A stretch of DNA of 46,852 nt from a bacterium TMED217 (GTDB taxonomy: Bacteria; Fidelibacterota; Marinisomatia; Marinisomatales; UBA1611): positions 1 through 46,852 of the forward strand of contig NHJO01000005.1 of the NCBI GenBank assembly GCA_002169695.1, in the 5' to 3' direction. The notes below the pieces were generated by a model. It saw only the letters and a program-made list of their open reading frames with translations. It made no database searches and had not been told where the DNA came from. Both the position numbers and the translations under genes were made by a program. Shown here piece after piece: positions 7,882-15,878 of the stretch (positions are counted from its first letter, which is position 1; every line of letters starts with the position of its first letter).

Positions 7882-9225
7882 ATGAATAAAACTATATCAT
7901 TAGATATGATTAAATCATATCAAAAAAATATTAATTCAGATCCGGTACTTAAATTATCTCGGAACGCCGCTACGCATAATGAAATAACAAACCTTACAAT
8001 GGATTGGGATAAATATAGAAAGATTGATCATACTTTCTCTCACCAGATTACTGGTGAAATGAAAATTACGAATCAAAAATCTAGTGGTCGTTGTTGGGGT
8101 TATGCAGGATTAAACTTGTTTAGAGTATACTTAGGTAGAAAACACAATCTTACAAATTTTGAGTTTTCGCAAACATATTTTATGTTTTGGGATAAACTAG
8201 AAAAATCAAATTATTTTTTGAATAGTATTATTGAGACTGTTGATAAAAAATGGAATAGTAGGCTTGTAATGCATTTATTAAATAATCCGATACAAGATGG
8301 AGGCCAGTGGGATATGTGGGTTAATTTAATTAACAAGTATGGTGTCGTTCCTAAATCAGAAATGCCTGAGACATACCAATCTGGAAAATCAATGAGAATG
8401 AATAGAATGATTACTAGAAAGTTGAGAGAGTTTGCTAAGGAATTAAGAGATTTAATTAATAAAAAAATTAGTAAAGAAGAAATTTCAAAATTTAAAAATA
8501 AAATGTTATCAACTATATATAAAATGTTAGTTATTCATCTTGGTGAGCCACCTAAGTCATTTACTTGGCAAATAAGAGATAAAAAGAAGAAATTTCATCG
8601 TTTTGAGAATTTAACTCCATTAAGTTTTTTTCAAGATCACGTTGGTATTGATTTAAATGATTTAGTTTGTCTTATTAATTGTCCAATGTCAGATAAGGAA
8701 TATAAAAAAGTGTATAGCGTAGAGTTCCTTGGAAATGTTGTAGAGGGTAATCCAATAAGGTATTTAAATATTGAAATAGAGGTTTTAAAAACTGCTGCGA
8801 TAGAGTCTATAAAAAATAATGACCCAGTTTGGTTTGGTTGTGATGTTGGAAAATATTTACATAGAACGCATGGAGTGATGGACACAGATTTATTTGATTT
8901 TAGTTTATTTTATGGAACAGAATTTTCATTAAATAAAGCAAATAGATTAGAATATGGTGAAAGTAAAATGACGCATGCAATGTTATTTACTGGTGTTGAT
9001 TTAGATTCAAAGGGGAACGCTAAAAAATGGAGAGTGGAAAATAGTTGGGGTGAAAGAAATGGTGAAAAAGGATATTATATAATGTCAGATGAATGGTTCG
9101 ATGAGTATTTATATGAAGTTGTGGTAAGTAAAAAATATTTAACTTCTGAATTAATTGATGCATATGATAAACAAAAAGCTCAGCTATTGCCTCCATGGGA
9201 TCCAATGGGTGCTTTAGCTAAGTAG
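7882..9225 (+). CDS. pepC: Aminopeptidase C (bleomycin hydrolase family, C1B)
   Basis: This 447-residue cytosolic papain-fold peptidase has the full catalytic set. Cys71 is in SSGRCWGYAGLN, with the oxyanion Gln at residue 65. The His is in KMTHAMLFTGVD, and the Asn is in RVENSWGERNGEKGY. Family members form hexameric barrels and trim N-terminal residues. No signal peptide is present, in agreement with a cytosolic role. The start follows an AAGGAT Shine-Dalgarno-like sequence. The protein ends in ALAK, and a short extended C-terminus is typical because it reaches into the active site. Confidence 0.95.
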   Translation: MNKTISLDMIKSYQKNINSDPVLKLSRNAATHNEITNLTMDWDKYRKIDHTFSHQITGEMKITNQKSSGRCWGYAGLNLFRVYLGRKHNLTNFEFSQTYFMFWDKLEKSNYFLNSIIETVDKKWNSRLVMHLLNNPIQDGGQWDMWVNLINKYGVVPKSEMPETYQSGKSMRMNRMITRKLREFAKELRDLINKKISKEEISKFKNKMLSTIYKMLVIHLGEPPKSFTWQIRDKKKKFHRFENLTPLSFFQDHVGIDLNDLVCLINCPMSDKEYKKVYSVEFLGNVVEGNPIRYLNIEIEVLKTAAIESIKNNDPVWFGCDVGKYLHRTHGVMDTDLFDFSLFYGTEFSLNKANRLEYGESKMTHAMLFTGVDLDSKGNAKKWRVENSWGERNGEKGYYIMSDEWFDEYLYEVVVSKKYLTSELIDAYDKQKAQLLPPWDPMGALAK

Positions 9226-9243
9226 GATTATAAAATAATAAAT

Positions 9244-11124
9244 ATGGATAGCAAATTATATTGGTTATTTTCTTTTGTTGGTCTGTATTGGACTTATTGT
9301 ATTTTTTGGGGTATTAAAGGCGCGCTTTCATCTAAAACTTCTGAGGATTATTTTGTTGCGGGTAGGTCTATCGGTACTTGGGTGTTTGTTCTTGCAGCTA
9401 CCGCTACTAGTTTTTCTGGGTGGACTTTTGTAGGCCATCCTGGGAAAATTCTTACAGATGGATTACCATATGCTTTCGCTTCTTTTTATGCTTTAACAAT
9501 TCCTTTCACGGGGGTTTTATTTTTAAGAAGACAATGGGTTCTTGGCAGAGTATTTAATTATATAACACCAGGTGAAATGTATTCAGATTATTACGGAGGC
9601 AAAGTTATTGGGTGGCTAACAGTATTAGTCGCTTTTCTATTTTCAGTCCCATATTTGGGAATACAACTTCGTGCATCTGGGTCATTGTTTAACGTGTTAA
9701 CTGATGGATTGATATCAACGAATGCAGGTATGATTTTATTATCTGCTGTTGTGGTAATATATGTTGCTTCTGGAGGTTTAAAGTCTGTTGCTTATGTTGA
9801 TTGTGCTCAAGCAGTATTACTTGCTCTTGGAATTATTATTCTTGGGATTATTACCATATCTTGGATTGGTAGTTGGAGTTTATTTACTCAAGGAATTGGT
9901 GATTTAGTCAAAAATGATATTATGCTGGGCAAGAGACTAACTATTGATGGATTTTCTAATAGAGTTTCTATGCCAGGTTCTATTCAGCTAGTAGCATCTG
10001 GGTCTAAAGCGACTGGTGGAATCTGGACAGGAATGATGTGCATGACATATATGTTTGCACTTATGGGGATACAGTCTTCACCAGCATTCTCTATGTGGGC
10101 CTATGCGAATAAAACCTCTATACCATTTAGGTGGCAACAAGTTATTGCATCATCATTGGTAATTGGAATTATATTATTTACCTTTACAATTATTCAAGGT
10201 ATGGGAGCAGAAGTACTAGTATTAAATGGTGTTTTTAAAAATATATCTGATAGTAATCTAGTTCCTAATTTAATTAATTTAATGTCAGAGACTTCTCCAT
10301 GGCTTGTTGGCCTTCTTGCAGTATGTGCTCTAGCGGCTATGCAAAGCACGGGTGCAGCCTATATGTCTACTTTTAGCGCTATGATAACTAAAGATATATA
10401 TAAAAAATATTATAATAGGAACGCAAGTGAATCACTTCAAAAATTAATTGGGAGAATATTTGTAGCTATTATAGCTATAGCAGCTTTAGTCGTAGCTATA
10501 ATCTCGACTGATGCATTGGTTATGCTTGGTGGTCTTGCTGTTGCATATGGATTTCAAATGTATCCAGCACTAATTGGGAATCTCTATTGTAGCTGGATCT
10601 CTAGGAAAGGGGTTATACTTGGTTTAATAAGTGGGCTTTTAGCTGTTACGTTAACGGATAAAATGTCTGGTTTATTTCCTCTACCTTGGGGCACATATCC
10701 ACTTACAATTCATTCTGCGGGATGGGGCATATTTTTTAATGCAATTTTTACTATAGCTGGATCATATTTTTTCCCAGATAATGAAGATATAATTAAAGTA
10801 AGGAAAAAAAAGCATGCTTTCTTAAAAGAGATTGCTGGAGTGCCGAATGAAAAAAGAAAATTAATTCCATTCGCGTGGGCAATAGTTTTTATTTGGTTTT
10901 TATTTGGTTTTGGCCCATTTGCAACTATCGGCAATAGCATTTTTTCTAATCCTAATGATCCATTAACGTGGCATCCTTTTGGATTACCTTCTTTATGGGT
11001 GTGGCAATTATGTTTTCTTTTTTTTGGGATATTCGTTATGTGGTTCCTTGCTTTTTATATGGAACTATCTAAACCAATAACTACAAATAATGTAGAAAAT
11101 TTATTTAAAAAATATTATAAATAG
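9244..11124 (+). CDS. Sodium/solute symporter (SSF family)
   Basis: This 626-residue inner-membrane protein has about 13-14 hydrophobic segments. SSF features include the N-terminal TSEDYFVAGRSIG, a SFSGWTF segment in the unwound first core helix, and ASGGLKSVAYVD in the region of the SSF signature. A hydrophilic loop at about 520-550 precedes two further C-terminal helices. The family couples Na+ entry to uptake of proline, pantothenate, sugars, choline or acetate, and substrate cannot be assigned. It follows pepC by 18 bases, so uptake of amino acids released by peptidases is an attractive but unproven idea. Confidence 0.88.
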   Translation: MDSKLYWLFSFVGLYWTYCIFWGIKGALSSKTSEDYFVAGRSIGTWVFVLAATATSFSGWTFVGHPGKILTDGLPYAFASFYALTIPFTGVLFLRRQWVLGRVFNYITPGEMYSDYYGGKVIGWLTVLVAFLFSVPYLGIQLRASGSLFNVLTDGLISTNAGMILLSAVVVIYVASGGLKSVAYVDCAQAVLLALGIIILGIITISWIGSWSLFTQGIGDLVKNDIMLGKRLTIDGFSNRVSMPGSIQLVASGSKATGGIWTGMMCMTYMFALMGIQSSPAFSMWAYANKTSIPFRWQQVIASSLVIGIILFTFTIIQGMGAEVLVLNGVFKNISDSNLVPNLINLMSETSPWLVGLLAVCALAAMQSTGAAYMSTFSAMITKDIYKKYYNRNASESLQKLIGRIFVAIIAIAALVVAIISTDALVMLGGLAVAYGFQMYPALIGNLYCSWISRKGVILGLISGLLAVTLTDKMSGLFPLPWGTYPLTIHSAGWGIFFNAIFTIAGSYFFPDNEDIIKVRKKKHAFLKEIAGVPNEKRKLIPFAWAIVFIWFLFGFGPFATIGNSIFSNPNDPLTWHPFGLPSLWVWQLCFLFFGIFVMWFLAFYMELSKPITTNNVENLFKKYYK

Positions 11125-11185
11125 GATTATGAGAGTTAACACATTTTCTTTCTTTCTAGATTAAAGAATAAATATATTTAAGCTA

Positions 11186-12574
11186 GTGGATACGAATAAA
11201 AAAATAAAAACAAATTCTTCGTCTATTGATGATATAGATAAAAATATTCATGCAAATCAGACTTTGTATGATGAATTACACCAATCATTAGTTGATGAAG
11301 TTGTCGCTAGTGCCGAGGAGAGCCAAGAAGAGAGTCATAATAAAAAGCGGAGTAGTTCTTCGCAAAATACTTTTTTTACAAAATTAATTGATTATTATCA
11401 ATTGAACGAATTATTTCGTTATGCTTTATGGGGTCTAGCGGCAGTTTTTATTGCGACTACAATATTAACGATAATTGAATATCCTTTGTTTAGTAGTAGT
11501 GTGAAAGATGATGTTGGAGATGGATTTATGTTTGGTGGATCAGAACCAAACTGGGTAGATACATTTTTCCATACATTTTGGTGGGCAGTTGTGACATTTA
11601 CCACTGTTGGTTATGGAGATGTTAGTCCTGAAACTCATTTAGGAAAATTTTTAACTATAATTATAATGATTTTAAACTTGGGCATTGTAACAATGCTTAC
11701 AGGTGCTGTTTCTTCGGTATTAGTTGCAGCACGATTGAAAGGAGATGATACATTGGATGAGACTAAATATCATGGGCATTTAATTATTGCGGGATGGAAC
11801 TCAGCAGTACAGTCAGCATTAAGGTTGATAGAAGCAAATGAAGATTCAACTTCAGTTGTTATTCTTATTAATGAAACAGAAGCTGAAGTTGTAAAACGAG
11901 CTGTATCAGGGTTTGACCGTTTAGACATTACTCATTTATCAGAAAACTTTACGCAAGAAGGTGTATTGAAAAAGGCCTTTATTGAGGAATGTGGAACTTT
12001 TATGATTGTACCTGATGATTCTGGTCTCTTACCTAATGAGAAACCTGATGAAGATAAAACAGTATTAACTGCATTGACTGCAAAATCAATTTTAGAAGAT
12101 ATACAAGTTGTAGCTTATATACTTGATGAAGAATATATTTCTCATTTACATAGGGCAAATGTAAATGAAATTGTATTTCCAGATGATCATATTCCGCACA
12201 TGTTAGCAAAGCATGTGACAGACCCTGGTGTTCCTCAATTATTTGATGAATTAATAACGCAAGAAGAGCAGGATAAAGGAATTCAGGTTGTATCCATACC
12301 TAAAGGTTTAGTTGGTTTGACACATAATAAAGTGTCTGCCTATTATAAATTTAAACATAAGTGGTTACTTGTTGGTTATGCTATAAAAAAAGCAGGGTTC
12401 AGTCTAGAAGATCAAATGGGTGAGAGTGGTAGTCCAATAATTAGAGATATGATTAAAGAGCAGCTAGATAGTGCAGGTATAAAACTATCTAGTGATGAAC
12501 ATGTGATTGTTGAAATTAACCCAGACGATGAATATATAATTGATGGAAAACATAAAGCATTGGTGTTGAGGTAG
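11186..12574 (+). CDS. Two-TM potassium channel with RCK/TrkA-N domain
   Basis: This 462-residue protein has a charged 70-residue N-terminal tail, TM1 (about 78-98), a pore loop with selectivity filter TVGYGD (140-145), and TM2 (about 154-181). A cytosolic Rossmann RCK domain follows from about 197 (HGHLIIAGWNSAV), and then a TrkA-C-like region. This is the MthK-like ligand-gated K+ channel plan. The apparent start is GTG at 11186 without a clear Shine-Dalgarno, so the N-terminus is uncertain. The next gene begins five bases after the stop and encodes a cyclic-nucleotide-binding domain, which could be its gating partner. Confidence 0.92.
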   Translation: MDTNKKIKTNSSSIDDIDKNIHANQTLYDELHQSLVDEVVASAEESQEESHNKKRSSSSQNTFFTKLIDYYQLNELFRYALWGLAAVFIATTILTIIEYPLFSSSVKDDVGDGFMFGGSEPNWVDTFFHTFWWAVVTFTTVGYGDVSPETHLGKFLTIIIMILNLGIVTMLTGAVSSVLVAARLKGDDTLDETKYHGHLIIAGWNSAVQSALRLIEANEDSTSVVILINETEAEVVKRAVSGFDRLDITHLSENFTQEGVLKKAFIEECGTFMIVPDDSGLLPNEKPDEDKTVLTALTAKSILEDIQVVAYILDEEYISHLHRANVNEIVFPDDHIPHMLAKHVTDPGVPQLFDELITQEEQDKGIQVVSIPKGLVGLTHNKVSAYYKFKHKWLLVGYAIKKAGFSLEDQMGESGSPIIRDMIKEQLDSAGIKLSSDEHVIVEINPDDEYIIDGKHKALVLR

Positions 12575-12578
12575 ATAT

Positions 12579-13142
12579 ATGAGTGTAAGTGCAAAGCAGA
12601 TTCAAAAAATAAATTATTTTAGCAATGTACCAGAAAATTTTTGTTCTGAAATAGCAAAAGCTGTAGAACAAAAACAATGCTCTCCTGGGACAATTTTATT
12701 AAAAGAAGGTGAGACAGGAGACACAATGTTACTTATTTTTAAGGGGCAAGTAGAAGTATCGAAAAATATGATGGTTAAAACTTCTAGTGGCTTTACAATG
12801 TCAACTAAATCAATTATTAGATTAGAAACTACTGATCCGGCTCCGTCAACTTCTCCAATATCTGAACCTACAGTATCTATTGTTAAGGCTCCTGCTTTTG
12901 GAATTGGTGAGTTTTCACTCGTTCTTGATGATGCAAAAAGGACATCGCATGTTACTGCCATGACAGAGATTGATTATGGAATATTAAGCTTAGAGGATTT
13001 TTCAAAAATTGTTGATGAAAACCCATCTATTGGTGGGCCCGTTTATTTTGAGGTTGCTAAATCAGCTGTTAATAATCTTGCAACAGCTACGCAAGATATT
13101 TCTAATCTTACTCAAGCTTTCTTTTTTGCTTTGACTAGATAA
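12579..13142 (+). CDS. Stand-alone cyclic-nucleotide-binding domain protein
   Basis: This 187-residue protein has a CRP/CNG-type cNMP-binding fold from about residue 12. The N-terminal ILLKEGETGDTMLLIFKGQVEV is typical. A Pro/Ser/Thr-rich insertion (about 75-105) interrupts the barrel. The phosphate-binding cassette is FGIGEFSLVLDDAKRT, with the Arg that usually binds the cyclic phosphate. No helix-turn-helix follows, so it is not a CRP-type activator. A short C-terminal helix ends the protein. It lies four bases behind the K+ channel gene, suggesting a separate regulatory subunit. Its TAA directly abuts the stop of the converging gene. Confidence 0.85.
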   Translation: MSVSAKQIQKINYFSNVPENFCSEIAKAVEQKQCSPGTILLKEGETGDTMLLIFKGQVEVSKNMMVKTSSGFTMSTKSIIRLETTDPAPSTSPISEPTVSIVKAPAFGIGEFSLVLDDAKRTSHVTAMTEIDYGILSLEDFSKIVDENPSIGGPVYFEVAKSAVNNLATATQDISNLTQAFFFALTR

Positions 13143-14945
13143 TTAATTTATAAAGAATGTTTTTCTACGAGTATTAATTTTTACTTCTAATTCATTTATT
13201 TTTGTTTTTTCATCGGCAGTTTGATCTTTTTTAGATTTTAATTTATCTAATTCTAATCTTAAGAATTGTACATCTCGGTCAAGTTTTGCTAATCGGTTTT
13301 TCATTTGAGATGACAATATTTTTTTAAAATCATCTATTTTATCACTGTCAGGAGAATAATAAATATTTGTATTCCCACGATCTGTATCTTCCCAAAATGT
13401 TGGTCCACTAAATTTTATTCTATTGTATAAGCCTTCCATTAGATTAAGATAAGTTTGATTATCAAAATATGCTAAATCATCTAGAACGTCAGAAACAATA
13501 GTTTCAGCAAAATCAGTATTGTTGATTTTAATATAATGCAATGCTAATCCAATTTGTAAAACGCGGACGCCATTATTTACACTTTGATCTAGATTATCTT
13601 TTGGGTAATCAGGCGGATTATCAAGTTGTAATATTTCTTTTAATAAATGCTCTTGGAGCTCATTATCCCAATCATTTTCTGAAATTAAAATAGATATTTT
13701 TTTTAATTCTGTTGTTAGAACATCCACTATAAAATACAAAGAAGGGTTGTTTGCTGCTTGTTTATAGATTTCATTACTATAAAACTTAAAATAAAAATAA
13801 CCCTGCTTTAGTAAATCTCTTTTATTATTGTCTACATACCCTTTTAATAAAGCTGAATAATGAAAGGCTAGATTATATAAATTTCTAGGCTCATTATTTC
13901 TTACTGCGTGTTTGATTGCAAATCTCATAAAAGTATTAAATCTAATATTGATATCGGTAATTAGACTTTCTTGCTTGAGTTCCAGTGCTAAGAGTCCAAT
14001 AGATGAAATTTCACTAGCAATTAATGAAGCTAGTTCATATTCTCCATTTTCCATTTTTCTTATATATGCATTGCCCATCATTTTAAATGATTTTACTTCA
14101 TAAAAAGTTTTTCTTTCTTCAAGATCTTTATATTGATGTTCTACATATGTTCTGAATGTCGGGTTATTACGAATTGTATTAGTCGCTGAAAAAAAGGTGG
14201 GGTCATAATATTCTTTATTTTTCATATAAGATCTAACAGTATCTCCAACTCTACGGATAATTTCTGTTTGGGCTTCTTTAAATGAGATGTATTCTAATAA
14301 ATCATCAAATTGATCAATGGTTGACATAAGCTGATATTGATAATGTTCTATAACTTTATTGTCTCTCATTGATATATGAATGGATTTATTTTTTAATCTA
14401 TTTATATCATCAATATTAAGTGAATATAGTTTCTTAATTACATTGTCTGTTTTTGAGTATAAAAGTATATAAAATATATAAGGAAGTGATAGCATTGATG
14501 ATACTGGTAGATAAATATAAGTATTAAGAATAACACTAGATAATCTCTCCATTGGTCCAAAGTAGTACATTATTATTGTTGCGTGGATTGAGGCAAGGAT
14601 TAAAAACCAAATGAAAAGAAGGCTAACCCAATCTTTTACAAATAGGTCCATAAGCTTAGGTGTAGACTCAGCAGCGATTGCTATGACTATTATAAGTGTT
14701 CCCAACACAGTTGCAAGAACACCACCCCAGATCTCTGGCGCAAAAGTTAAGTCTACAGCACCATGAGTTTCTTCTCCTAGTCCAAATAAATATTCAATTT
14801 GTAGAATTATTTCTGGATAAAAATAATGAAAAAGAATATCAGTGCAAAGGACACCAAAAAACACAATCAGTAAAGATGCAAATGATCTGTTTTTGTTAAT
14901 AATATTTAAAATGCTTGCAAAAAAAATAGTTAATTGATTGTTCAT
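13143..14945 (-). CDS. Large four-TM membrane protein of unknown function
   Basis: This 600-residue protein is not recognised. Four membrane helices are visible at about 22-44, 69-94, 106-130 and 138-163. A roughly 400-residue, mostly helical soluble region follows, ending in a charged coiled coil at about 555-595 (KLDRDVQFLRLELDKLKSKK). The layout is somewhat like DUF2254-type membrane proteins, but no diagnostic motif supports that. It converges with the K+ channel and cNMP-binding pair, with the two stop codons touching (13142/13143). The 263-base gap beyond its start must hold its promoter and that of the TerB-like gene. Confidence 0.75.
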   Translation of the reverse strand: MNNQLTIFFASILNIINKNRSFASLLIVFFGVLCTDILFHYFYPEIILQIEYLFGLGEETHGAVDLTFAPEIWGGVLATVLGTLIIVIAIAAESTPKLMDLFVKDWVSLLFIWFLILASIHATIIMYYFGPMERLSSVILNTYIYLPVSSMLSLPYIFYILLYSKTDNVIKKLYSLNIDDINRLKNKSIHISMRDNKVIEHYQYQLMSTIDQFDDLLEYISFKEAQTEIIRRVGDTVRSYMKNKEYYDPTFFSATNTIRNNPTFRTYVEHQYKDLEERKTFYEVKSFKMMGNAYIRKMENGEYELASLIASEISSIGLLALELKQESLITDINIRFNTFMRFAIKHAVRNNEPRNLYNLAFHYSALLKGYVDNNKRDLLKQGYFYFKFYSNEIYKQAANNPSLYFIVDVLTTELKKISILISENDWDNELQEHLLKEILQLDNPPDYPKDNLDQSVNNGVRVLQIGLALHYIKINNTDFAETIVSDVLDDLAYFDNQTYLNLMEGLYNRIKFSGPTFWEDTDRGNTNIYYSPDSDKIDDFKKILSSQMKNRLAKLDRDVQFLRLELDKLKSKKDQTADEKTKINELEVKINTRRKTFFIN

Positions 14946-15208
14946 ACTTTCCTAATTGCTCAAACTATGTAAATAAAGATACGATTATGAAATATGTTTT
15001 TCAATATCCAAGAATAAAAATTAAACTAAAATATGTTTTAATATGTAAGAAATAGAAAAAATCTATTTTATTGAGTTTTAGTTGACCTTCACACTAACAG
15101 ATGATAACTTCATTGTCGCTCAGTCAGAGTTAGCGGTTCACAGACTCAGGCAGAGTTAGAAGAAGTAATTGTGAACCATTAATATAAATTAATTATTACG
15201 AGGTAATT
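14946..15208. other. Intergenic region with a repeat-rich, less AT-rich core
   Basis: This gap separates the divergent four-TM gene and the TerB-like gene. Bases 14946-15080 are very AT-rich, as expected for promoters. Bases about 15083-15177 are clearly less AT-rich and hold a near-perfect 15-base direct repeat (15119-15133 and 15145-15159, one mismatch) and an 8-base inverted repeat, GGTTCACA (15135-15142) with TGTGAACC (15170-15177). Several CTAAC/GTTAG pairings are possible. It could be a small RNA, an operator or a decayed gene remnant. I cannot decide among these. Confidence 0.5.
15119..15159 (+). repeat. 15-bp direct repeat pair upstream of the TerB-like gene
   Basis: CTCAGTCAGAGTTAG at 15119-15133 recurs as CTCAGGCAGAGTTAG at 15145-15159, matching 14 of 15 bases with start points 26 bases apart. 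The second copy sits inside the interval bounded by the GGTTCACA/TGTGAACC inverted repeat. No tandem copies are seen elsewhere in the window. Confidence 0.8.
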
Positions 15209-15640
15209 ATGTCAGATTGGACAAATAGTCATGACCTAGTATTTGCATTTGTTTGTGTTTCTTTCCTAGCAGATGGAGAAGTTGATGAGTCTGAAAAAGA
15301 AGCAATGCGAGGGAATGTGCAAGTTATGCTTCCTGATATGGGAGATGATGAGTATCACCAGGTTGAAAAGGAAGTAATTGATAAATTCATTTCTTTAGGC
15401 GATGAATCTTCACGTTTTGATCAATATGGATCTTCACTTAATGCGATTAAAGAAATGTTTTCATCAGATGATGATCGCTATAAAGTGATAAAGAACCTTG
15501 CTTATATTGCTAGAGCAGATCAGTTCATTCATGAAAATGAAATGAAAATGATTGAGCAAGCATGTAGTGCCCTTGATATGGAGGATAAAGTCAGTTTGGT
15601 AAAAACAGAGTCAACTCTGTTTGTTGACTTTAAAGGTTAA
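15209..15640 (+). CDS. TerB-like (tellurite resistance/DjlA N-terminal type) protein
   Basis: This 143-residue, acidic, all-helical protein resembles the TerB fold. The signature is a repeated pattern, FLADGEVDESEKEAM near the N-terminus and IARADQFIHENEMKMIEQ near residue 108. In TerB-like domains such Asp/Glu clusters bind metal at the inner membrane face. No signal peptide or membrane helix is present. A GAGGT at 15200-15204 supports the ATG at 15209. The gene stands alone and is closed by a strong hairpin terminator from 15662. Its cellular role is unknown. Confidence 0.75.
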   Translation: MSDWTNSHDLVFAFVCVSFLADGEVDESEKEAMRGNVQVMLPDMGDDEYHQVEKEVIDKFISLGDESSRFDQYGSSLNAIKEMFSSDDDRYKVIKNLAYIARADQFIHENEMKMIEQACSALDMEDKVSLVKTESTLFVDFKG

Positions 15641-15661
15641 TTTAATTAAATAAAAATATGT

Positions 15662-15698
15662 AATAATGCCCGATATTAATTATCGGGCATTATTTTAA
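15662..15698 (+). terminator. Perfect 14-bp hairpin terminator
   Basis: Bases 15662-15675 (AATAATGCCCGATA) pair perfectly with 15681-15694 across a five-base TTAAT loop, and the stem is followed by TTTTA. It lies 22 bases after the stop of the TerB-like gene, so it is a Rho-independent terminator for that gene. A small Arg-rich ORF starts 22 bases beyond the stem. Confidence 0.88.
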
Positions 15699-15715
15699 TA
15701 TTTATAAGGATAATC

Positions 15716-15871
15716 ATGTCTGAAAAAAGAACTCATAATGATGATAGAAGAAGTGATAATAGAAGAAGTGACGATAGAAGGATAAAATCACTTGAAGTTG
15801 GAGAAGATAGACGCAGTAACGGAGAAAGGCGAAAAGATGAACGCCGAACAGACATAGAACGGCGTTCATAA
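15716..15871 (+). CDS. Small Arg/Asp-rich basic protein (51 residues)
   Basis: The reading frame begins at ATG 15716, with an AAGGAT Shine-Dalgarno-like sequence eight to ten bases before it, and stops at TAA 15869-15871. The product is built from repeats of RRSDNRR, RRSDDRR, DRRSNGERR and DERR, giving alternating Arg pairs and Asp/Glu. It has no hydrophobic core and is likely disordered, perhaps nucleic-acid-binding or a polyanion or metal buffer. It starts just after the terminator of the TerB-like gene and ends seven bases before the stop of the converging CADD-like gene. I do not recognise a family, but the good ribosome site and clean frame argue that it is expressed. Confidence 0.6.
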   Translation: MSEKRTHNDDRRSDNRRSDDRRIKSLEVGEDRRSNGERRKDERRTDIERRS

Positions 15872-15878
15872 TTATTAA

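Noticed and set aside
12579-13142. CRP/FNR-type transcription factor
   Set aside because: The cNMP-binding fold is present but the protein ends without a helix-turn-helix domain.
14696-14899. Plus-strand 67-codon open frame
   Set aside because: It is antisense to the membrane helices of the four-TM protein and has no ribosome site or recognisable product.
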